Shown in pieces: positions 1 to 4,020 of a DNA stretch of 9,049 nt; positions within the stretch are counted from its first letter, which is position 1; every line of letters begins with the position of its first letter. The translations under genes were made by a program, and so were the position numbers. Under the pieces are notes generated by a model that worked only from the letters and a program-made list of their open reading frames with translations, ran no database searches and was not told where the DNA came from. This stretch comes from Ectothiorhodospiraceae bacterium (GTDB lineage: Bacteria > Pseudomonadota > Gammaproteobacteria > Thiohalomonadales > Thiohalomonadaceae). The stretch is taken from positions 1 to 9,049 of the forward strand of contig SLDE01000225.1 of the NCBI GenBank assembly GCA_007125455.1. The letters run 5' to 3'.

Positions 1-566
1 CCGGCCAGCGCCACCGCCTCATGCAGATAGTCCTCCTCACCGGCACGCCCGGTCCGACTCAACTCCAGGTAGTAGTTGTCGCCGAACAGGCGCAGCCAGT
101 CGGTGAGCTGTTCCGCCGCCAGATCCCGCTTACCGGCCAACAGCGCCTGGCCCACATCACCCTCGCGCCCACCGGAAAGGGCGATCAACCCACCGGCCAT
201 CTCCTGCAACCAATCGCGCTGGATGATGGGGATGCCACGGTGCTGGTTTTCGATATAGCTGCGAGAGATCAGTCGCGCCAGGTTGCGGTAACCGACGGCA
301 TCCTTGCACAACAGCACCATACGATGGGGTTGATTGCTGTCCTGAAGATTCTCCAGCCAGATATCACAACCAATGATCGGCTTCACCCCGGCAGCCATCG
401 CCGCCGAGTAGAACTTGACCATCGCAAACAGATTGCTCTGATCGGTGAGCGCCACCGCTGCCATCCCCTGCTCGGCGACCGCCTTCATCAAGGGCTTGAC
501 CCGCACCAGCCCATCGGCCAGCGAGTACTCGGTATGTAGGTGGAGATGGACGAAGGATGTGGACAT
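1..566 (-). CDS. dnaE: DNA polymerase III alpha subunit, N-terminal part (cut by the window edge)
   Basis: This is the first 188 codons of the replicative polymerase catalytic subunit; the rest lies beyond the left edge. The protein begins MSTSFVHLHLHTEYS, followed by ALTDQSNLFAMVKFY (about residues 39-53), VKPIIGCD (61-68), a dyad near 119 (DWL) and LIALSGGREGDVG (127-139). These match the N-terminal PHP domain of E. coli-type DnaE in order and spacing. The HxHxH start is kept, but the histidine expected after TD in metal-binding PHP domains is Gln43. Loss of PHP metal ligands is known for E. coli alpha, so this domain is probably structural rather than a proofreading nuclease. The ATG at 566 is chosen because it gives the family's usual short lead before the VHL motif. 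No Shine-Dalgarno is visible before it. It lies downstream of the tRNA operon in the same direction but is separated from it by a terminator. Confidence 0.95.
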   Translation of the reverse strand, partial: MSTSFVHLHLHTEYSLADGLVRVKPLMKAVAEQGMAAVALTDQSNLFAMVKFYSAAMAAGVKPIIGCDIWLENLQDSNQPHRMVLLCKDAVGYRNLARLISRSYIENQHRGIPIIQRDWLQEMAGGLIALSGGREGDVGQALLAGKRDLAAEQLTDWLRLFGDNYYLELSRTGRAGEEDYLHEAVALA

Positions 567-574
567 GGGGCAGC

Positions 575-603
575 AAGTTACCCCGCCGGGACGACAAGGG
601 CAA
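575..603 (-). promoter_or_regulatory. Candidate dnaE promoter, possibly giving a leaderless mRNA
   Basis: On the minus strand TTGCCC (598-603), a 17-bp spacer and TAACTT (575-580) resemble a sigma70 promoter. Transcription would begin near 568, only about 2 nt before the dnaE ATG at 566. This agrees with the missing Shine-Dalgarno. The hexamers are imperfect, so this is a candidate only. Confidence 0.35.
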
Positions 604-699
604 GTCTTGACATAAGCGGCAAATCAGGCAGCGGTGCGCCAAACGGCCAAAGACATAAAATTGAGACGGGATCCCGCAGGAGAGCCCCCTGGTAGGCAC

Positions 700-728
700 A
701 AAAAAAGGCCGCATTGCTGCGGCCTTTT
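700..728 (-). terminator. Rho-independent terminator of the tRNA operon
   Basis: An 11-bp perfect inverted repeat (703-713 with 718-728, core GGCCGCA/TGCGGCC) has a 4-nt loop. On the minus strand the stem runs into seven consecutive Ts. It lies about 10 nt past the tRNA-His CCA end, so it should end the tRNA transcript before dnaE. On the plus strand only a short T-run inside the stem is present and no gene needs it. Confidence 0.9.
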
Positions 729-737
729 GGGGATGTA

Positions 738-814
738 TGGGGTGGCTGATGGGACTCGAACCCACGACATCTGGAATCACAATCCAGGACTCTAACCAGC
801 TGAGCTACAGCCAC
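738..814 (-). tRNA. tRNA-His (anticodon GTG)
   Basis: A full cloverleaf can be drawn on the minus strand. The acceptor GTGGCTG (814-808) pairs with CAGCCAC (748-742). The D-arm is GCTCAGCTGGTTAGAG. The anticodon stem CTGGA/TCCAG holds the loop TTGTGAT, with the anticodon GTG at 780-778, and the T-arm is GTGGG/CCCAT around TTCGAGT. The discriminator is C at 741 and CCA is encoded at 740-738. The base before the acceptor (815) is G on the minus strand and can pair with the discriminator C73, as needed for the extra G-1 of tRNA-His. It is the last tRNA of the operon. Confidence 0.97.
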
Positions 815-824
815 CATTGAAACT

Positions 825-893
825 GTTTTGTCGAACCTGAGGTTCTCGCCCTTCCGTCCTCGCCAAAGCAAGTTTGGCGCGCCCGGCAGGACT
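825..893. repeat. 69-bp direct repeat, copy A, carrying a tRNA-Arg 3' fragment
   Basis: This segment is identical over 69 bp to 963-1031 (offset 138). Positions 875-893 equal the last 19 nt of tRNA-Arg on the minus strand, including the 3' half of the T-arm, the 3' acceptor strand and CCA. The other 50 bp equal the sequence just downstream of tRNA-Arg. They hold two small inverted repeats, GAACC-TGA-GGTTC and CGCCAAA-GCAAG-TTTGGCG. The rest of the tRNA is absent, so this copy is a remnant. Confidence 0.95.
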
Positions 894-968
894 ACGTCGG
901 GCGTCCTGCCCTCCGCCCTTCGGACCGCCGCTACGCGGCGTTCAAAACCGCCTGTCCTGGCGGTTTTG
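885..968. repeat. Cluster of three palindromes between the two 69-bp copies
   Basis: Three hairpin-forming inverted repeats follow one another: GGCAGGAC/GTCCTGCC (885-892 with 903-910, 10-nt loop), CGCCGC/GCGGCG (926-931 with 935-940, loop TAC) and CAAAACCGCC/GGCGGTTTTG (943-952 with 959-968, 6-nt loop). The middle part, 894-962, is unique within this window. The density of palindromes in a non-coding spacer resembles REP-like intergenic repeats, but I cannot assign it to a named family. All of it would be transcribed as the spacer between tRNA-Arg and tRNA-His. Confidence 0.7.
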
Positions 969-1031
969 TCGAACCTGAGGTTCTCGCCCTTCCGTCCTCG
1001 CCAAAGCAAGTTTGGCGCGCCCGGCAGGACT
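963..1031. repeat. 69-bp direct repeat, copy B, overlapping the intact tRNA-Arg 3' end
   Basis: This is the second copy of the 69-bp repeat. Positions 1013-1031 are the 3' end of the intact tRNA-Arg gene and 963-1012 are its downstream spacer. The identity with 825-893 ends abruptly on both sides (962 versus 824 and 1032 versus 894). Confidence 0.95.
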
Positions 1032-1089
1032 CGAACCTGCTACCCTCGGCTTAGAAGGCCGATGCTCTATCCGGATGAGCTACGGGCGC
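1013..1089 (-). tRNA. tRNA-Arg (anticodon TCT)
   Basis: The minus-strand cloverleaf has the acceptor GCGCCCG (1089-1083) paired with CGGGCGC (1023-1017). The anticodon stem TCGGC/GCCGA holds the loop CTTCTAA with the anticodon TCT at 1055-1053. The T-arm is GCAGG/CCTGC around TTCGAGT. The discriminator is G (1016), and CCA is encoded at 1015-1013. It reads AGA codons. It is the middle gene of the operon, 15 nt after tRNA-Pro. The 198-nt gap to tRNA-His is long for such a cluster because its 3' 19 nt and following spacer are duplicated downstream. Confidence 0.97.
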
Positions 1090-1104
1090 AGTGTACTCTA
1101 TGTT

Positions 1105-1181
1105 TGGTCGGGGTAGAGAGATTCGAACTCCCGACATCCTGCTCCCAAAGCAGGCGCGCTACCAGACTGCGCTATACCCCG
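1105..1181 (-). tRNA. tRNA-Pro (anticodon TGG)
   Basis: The acceptor CGGGGTA (1181-1175) pairs perfectly with TACCCCG (1115-1109). The anticodon stem CCTGC/GCAGG encloses the loop TTTGGGA with the anticodon TGG at 1147-1145. The T-arm GGGAG/CTCTC has one G-U pair. The discriminator is A (1108) and CCA is encoded at 1107-1105. The C1-G72 pair with A73 is typical of bacterial tRNA-Pro. It is the first gene of the three-tRNA operon, about 33 nt after the predicted transcription start. Confidence 0.97.
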
Positions 1182-1221
1182 TTTCGCGGTGGATTTAAGC
1201 CCCTGCGCGAAGAAGTCGGCA

Positions 1222-1250
1222 ATACTACCGGGCAGGCGCGCCTTGGTCAA
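1222..1250 (-). promoter_or_regulatory. Sigma70 promoter of the tRNA Pro-Arg-His operon
   Basis: On the minus strand TTGACC (1250-1245), a 17-bp spacer and TAGTAT (1227-1222) form a near-consensus promoter. Transcription should start near 1215, leaving a leader of about 33 nt before tRNA-Pro. The bases after the -10 (TGCCGAC) are GC-rich, as is common for stable-RNA promoters under stringent control; that regulation is inferred. Confidence 0.8.
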
Positions 1251-1365
1251 GCACCATGCGTGGAAAATTTATCGCCGCCGCTGCGCAAGCGCCCTGCCTA
1301 TACCCTGTTGTCGGGTAGGCCGAGTTGATGCCCCTCCACTCTCTCCTCGGCTTGGCTTGGCGTGG

Positions 1366-1396
1366 TTCTCATGAGAAGATAGCGCCCCTTTATTAT
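1366..1396 (+). promoter_or_regulatory. Candidate folD promoter with a 12-bp palindrome in the -35 region
   Basis: TATTAT at 1391-1396 is a good -10 element about 25 bp before the folD ATG. No recognisable -35 hexamer lies upstream at normal spacing. The perfect palindrome TTCTCATGAGAA (1366-1377) occupies that position instead. A weak Shine-Dalgarno (AAGGCG, about 1409-1414) precedes the start codon. The palindrome could be an operator, but no regulator is identifiable here. The rest of 1251-1365 shows nothing I can assign. Confidence 0.35.
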
Positions 1397-1420
1397 CAGC
1401 TATCGGGCAAGGCGATTATC

Positions 1421-2266
1421 ATGAGTGCACGCATCATCGACGGCAAGGCGGTTGCAGCGCAGTTGCGCCAGCAGATCAAGCAGCAGGTGGAGCAGCGTCT
1501 GGCGGACGGGCGGCCCACCCCCGGCCTGGCCGTGGTGCTGGTGGGCAGTGATCCGGCCTCGCAGGTGTATGTCTCTCACAAACGCAAGGACTGTGCCGAG
1601 GTGGGCATTCGCTCCTTCGCCCACGACCTGCCCAGCGAGACCTCGGAGGCCGAGCTGCTGGGCTTAATCGACCAACTGAACGCCGATCCGGCGGTGGATG
1701 GGATCCTGGTGCAATTGCCACTACCCGCGCACATCGACACCAATGCGGTGATCGAACGCATCCTGCCCGAGAAGGATGTGGATGGCTTCCACCCCTACAA
1801 TCTGGGACGCCTGGCCCAGCGCCGTCCGGTACTGCGCCCTTGCACCCCACGCGGGGTGATGATCCTGCTGGAGAAGAGCGGTATTGAGTTGGCTGGGCTG
1901 GATGCGGTGGTGATCGGTGCCTCCAATATCGTCGGCAAACCGATGGCCCTGGAGTTGCTGATGGCTGGCTGTACCGTCACCGTCTGCCACAGCCGCACCC
2001 GTGAGCTGGAAGCCAAGGTGCGCGCTGCCGATCTGGTGGTGGTGGGGGTTGGTCGTGCCGAGATGGTGAAGGGAGACTGGCTCAAACCCGGCGCGGTGGT
2101 GATTGATGTGGGCATCAACCGCCTCGACAACGGCAAGCTGGCAGGGGATGTGGAGTTTGCCTCGGCCAGTAAGGTGGCCGGGTGGCTCACCCCGGTGCCC
2201 GGCGGTGTCGGGCCAATGACCCGTGCCACCCTGTTGCAGAACACCCTGGATACTTCAGAACGTTAG
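1421..2266 (+). CDS. folD: Bifunctional methylenetetrahydrofolate dehydrogenase / methenyltetrahydrofolate cyclohydrolase
   Basis: FolD oxidises 5,10-methylene-THF with NADP+ and hydrolyses the methenyl product to 10-formyl-THF, feeding purine and formyl-Met-tRNA synthesis in the cytosol. The 281-aa protein is close to the E. coli length. Family signatures appear in order: YVSHKRK (50-56) with Tyr50 and catalytic Lys54, ILVQLPLP (95-102) with Gln98, KDVDGFHP (118-125) with Asp121, the NADP-binding GASNIVGKP (166-174), and PVPGGVGPMT (258-267). The frame stays open upstream to an ATG at 1325. The ATG at 1421 is chosen because MSARIIDGKAVA matches the family N-terminus and AAGGCG precedes it. 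The gene diverges from the tRNA operon and converges on the HDOD gene with a 45-bp gap in which I see no clear terminator. Confidence 0.96.
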   Translation: MSARIIDGKAVAAQLRQQIKQQVEQRLADGRPTPGLAVVLVGSDPASQVYVSHKRKDCAEVGIRSFAHDLPSETSEAELLGLIDQLNADPAVDGILVQLPLPAHIDTNAVIERILPEKDVDGFHPYNLGRLAQRRPVLRPCTPRGVMILLEKSGIELAGLDAVVIGASNIVGKPMALELLMAGCTVTVCHSRTRELEAKVRAADLVVVGVGRAEMVKGDWLKPGAVVIDVGINRLDNGKLAGDVEFASASKVAGWLTPVPGGVGPMTRATLLQNTLDTSER

Positions 2267-2270
2267 TTAG

Positions 2271-2283
2271 GCCACAGCGGGGC
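2271..2283. repeat. 13-bp direct repeat, left copy, flanking the HDOD gene
   Basis: GCCACAGCGGGGC here recurs exactly at 3208-3220 in the same orientation, one copy on each side of the HDOD gene. A 13-mer match somewhere in 9 kb can arise by chance; only the placement makes it worth recording. Confidence 0.4.
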
Positions 2284-2311
2284 TTGGCAGGCTGTCGACA
2301 ACGATGGCCTG

Positions 2312-3154
2312 TCAGGGATAGAACAAACCCGCCTCAAGCTGCCCCCGCCGGGCATGCTGCTCCAGCGCCTTCACGCCCTCCCCATCCAGGGGCAGGTAGT
2401 TGAACACGGCAAGGTCCGCATGGGATTCCAGCCCCTCCACCTGCATCAGTGGAGAGATCCCCTGGGCCAGGGCATCGGCCAGGTGCAGCACCGCCGCCTC
2501 GCTGGCGTGCCTGGGGGCCTGGTAGAAGTCGTGGTGGTATGCGCATAGTTCGGCCAAGACCTCAGGCAGCTGCCAGCGCCGCATCAGCGCTGCACCCACC
2601 TCAGCGTGGCTGTAGCCCAGCAGTGACAGTTCCTGCCGATACAACTCCTGCTCATCGCCGGCGGATTGAATCATCAAACGGGCAAGCGTTCCGGGCATCC
2701 TTTGCAACATCACCATCAGGCCCAGGTGGTGCAGCAGGCCTGCCGTATAAAGCCGCTGCCTATCCAGATCCAGTGTGTGGGCCATATCGGCGGCCAGGGT
2801 GGCGCTGATATAGCTGTTCTCCCAGAAGCGACGTATGTCGATCAATTCGCCGGGCACCTGGCTGAACAGCTCTGCAACTTTGGTGGCCAACACCAGGCTG
2901 CGCAGTCGCTCCATGCCCAACATGCCCAAGGCCTGGGCGATCGACTCCACCTGGGCGGGCAAGGCAAACCATGCACTGTTGACCACCTGCAGCACCCGCG
3001 CTGAGAGGGCCGCGTCGCCGCTGATCAGGGCCTCAAGCTCTCCCAACTCCACAGTGGGCTTGTCGAGCAGGGCGATGAGGTCAATCACCAATGTTGGCAA
3101 ACTCAGCAACGGTGTTTCGTGCTCTAGCAGCTGTTCCAGATTCGGCAAGGCCAT
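2312..3154 (-). CDS. Single-domain HDOD protein, putative signalling factor
   Basis: This 280-aa protein is almost entirely one HDOD domain, an HD-like fold whose members act in bacterial signalling without phosphodiesterase activity. Recognisable segments are the N-terminal LLSLPTLVIDLIALL (16-30), ISGDAALSARVLQVVNSAWF (44-63), AGLLHHLG (138-145), where the HD pair of true hydrolases is His-His, and GYSHAEVGAALMRRWQLP (180-197) followed by AYHHDF. There is no GGDEF, EAL or receiver domain. The ATG at 3154 is preferred: GGGAGA sits 6 nt upstream, and a -10-like TATAAC lies just before it. An ATG at 3184 would add 10 residues but has no good Shine-Dalgarno and lies at the predicted promoter. 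The gene is convergent with folD and has its own promoter, downstream of the terminator of the two-component operon. Its partner is unknown; proximity to the kinase and regulator suggests, but does not show, a shared pathway. Confidence 0.85.
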   Translation of the reverse strand: MALPNLEQLLEHETPLLSLPTLVIDLIALLDKPTVELGELEALISGDAALSARVLQVVNSAWFALPAQVESIAQALGMLGMERLRSLVLATKVAELFSQVPGELIDIRRFWENSYISATLAADMAHTLDLDRQRLYTAGLLHHLGLMVMLQRMPGTLARLMIQSAGDEQELYRQELSLLGYSHAEVGAALMRRWQLPEVLAELCAYHHDFYQAPRHASEAAVLHLADALAQGISPLMQVEGLESHADLAVFNYLPLDGEGVKALEQHARRGQLEAGLFYP

Positions 3155-3160
3155 GCCTGC

Positions 3161-3190
3161 TCTCCCGTTGATTCCTTGACTCATGTTATA
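3161..3190 (-). promoter_or_regulatory. Candidate -10 element and ribosome binding site of the HDOD gene
   Basis: On the minus strand TATAAC (3190-3185) is a plausible -10, with a start near 3178. The Shine-Dalgarno GGGAGA (3166-3161) lies 6 nt from the ATG at 3154. No convincing -35 is visible. Together they decide the start codon. Confidence 0.45.
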
Positions 3191-3207
3191 TCCGGGCGGG
3201 GAGAATT

Positions 3208-3220
3208 GCCACAGCGGGGC
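3208..3220. repeat. 13-bp direct repeat, right copy, flanking the HDOD gene
   Basis: This is an exact copy of 2271-2283. It lies upstream of the HDOD gene, between its candidate -10 and the terminator of the neighbouring operon. Confidence 0.4.
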
Positions 3221-3246
3221 GGATGGGTGTGAGGGAATGTGGGGAC

Positions 3247-3274
3247 AAAAAAAAGCCCACACGGGGGTGCGGGC
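3247..3274 (-). terminator. Rho-independent terminator of the cysS-NERD-kinase-regulator operon
   Basis: On the minus strand GCCCGCAC pairs with GTGTGGGC (one G-U pair) around a CCCC loop, followed by eight Ts (3254-3247). It lies about 110 bp past the response regulator stop and upstream of the HDOD gene, so it separates the two units. The stretch 3275-3387 holds two weaker inverted repeats (around 3308-3325 and 3350-3365) and no gene. Confidence 0.88.
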
Positions 3275-3387
3275 GCTAAGAGGGTACTACCACAGAAAAA
3301 CGCTTGGGGTTGAGCTGTTCAACTCAAGATGGGGCAATTATGACGGGGGCAGGCAGGACTGCCTAGTGGGATGATTACTGAATCGGC

Positions 3388-4020
3388 TCAGGGTTTTCCC
3401 TGATCCACGCCCAGCTCCAGGCAGATCCGCACCAGTTGCGAGACTGAGCCGGCGTCGAGCTTTTCCATCACCCGTGCGCGGTGGGATTCGACCGTCTTCA
3501 AGGTGACTCCCAGACGGCTGGCGATCACCTTGTTGGGCGAGCCATTGACCACCTCCAGCATCACCTCCCGTTCCCGTGGGGTGAGGGTGGCCATGCGCTC
3601 ACGCCACTGGCGCAGTTCGCCCATGTTTTCGTACTGTTGCCGATCCAGCTCAATGGCGCGCTGGACGATATCCAGCAGGGCCTGATCGTTGAAGGGCTTT
3701 TCGATGAAGTCGAAGGCTCCCGCCTTGAGGGCTCGCACCGCCATCGGCACATCGGCGTGACCGGAGATGATGATCACCGGCAGGGCCACGTCACGCTGCC
3801 CCAGCACCCCCTGCAACTCCAGCCCACTCATCCCTGGCATACGGATATCCAGGATGATGCAGCCGCGATAGGCCTGTAGCGGTTCCTGCAACAGTGCATC
3901 GGCCGAGGCAAAACAGCGCGAGGCCAGACCCACCGAGCGCATCAACCAGGAAAGCGAGTCGCGCACTGCCTCATCGTCGTCAACGATAATGACCTGTGGG
4001 CTGGCAGCGCTATCGCTCAT
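3388..4020 (-). CDS. FixJ/TtrR-like two-component response regulator (receiver + LuxR-type HTH)
   Basis: This 210-aa protein pairs with the sensor kinase just upstream. The receiver domain (about 8-122) has the acidic pocket VDDDE (13-17), phospho-acceptor Asp58 in LDIRMPGMSG, Ser86 in IIISGHAD and Lys108 in IEKPF; the last is typical of the FixJ/NarL group. A linker (about 123-143) leads to the LuxR/GerE helix-turn-helix, LTPREREVM (146-154) and VIASRLGVTLKTVESH (165-180). All phosphotransfer residues are present, so it should be an active transcriptional regulator. The start at 4020 gives MSDSAAS just before the receiver and overlaps the kinase stop by 11 nt, which suggests translational coupling. 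The frame stays open upstream to an ATG at 4221, but that extension is antisense-like, Arg/Cys-rich residue inside the kinase gene. TtrR is a reasonable family comparison, but no target genes are in view. Confidence 0.93.
   Translation of the reverse strand: MSDSAASPQVIIVDDDEAVRDSLSWLMRSVGLASRCFASADALLQEPLQAYRGCIILDIRMPGMSGLELQGVLGQRDVALPVIIISGHADVPMAVRALKAGAFDFIEKPFNDQALLDIVQRAIELDRQQYENMGELRQWRERMATLTPREREVMLEVVNGSPNKVIASRLGVTLKTVESHRARVMEKLDAGSVSQLVRICLELGVDQGKP

Noticed and set aside
21..539. 172-codon open frame on the plus strand
   Set aside because: It is antisense to the well-supported dnaE N-terminus and has no recognisable domain.
815..1012. CRISPR-like array
   Set aside because: There are only two copies of a 69-bp repeat, one overlapping a tRNA, with no regular spacers and no cas genes.
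578..1328. Open frames on both strands across the tRNA genes (about 143 and 166 codons), with an internally repeated peptide
   Set aside because: They translate tRNA genes and the 69-bp repeat (peptides such as GAPGRTRTCYPRLRR are tRNA-Arg read as protein). There is no ribosome site and no family resemblance.
1325..1420. Longer folD start adding 32 residues
   Set aside because: The extension has no family counterpart and crosses the candidate promoter. The ATG at 1421 matches known FolD N-termini.
2267..2311. Possible shared terminator between the convergent folD and HDOD genes
   Set aside because: Only short imperfect inverted repeats are present, without a T-run on either strand.
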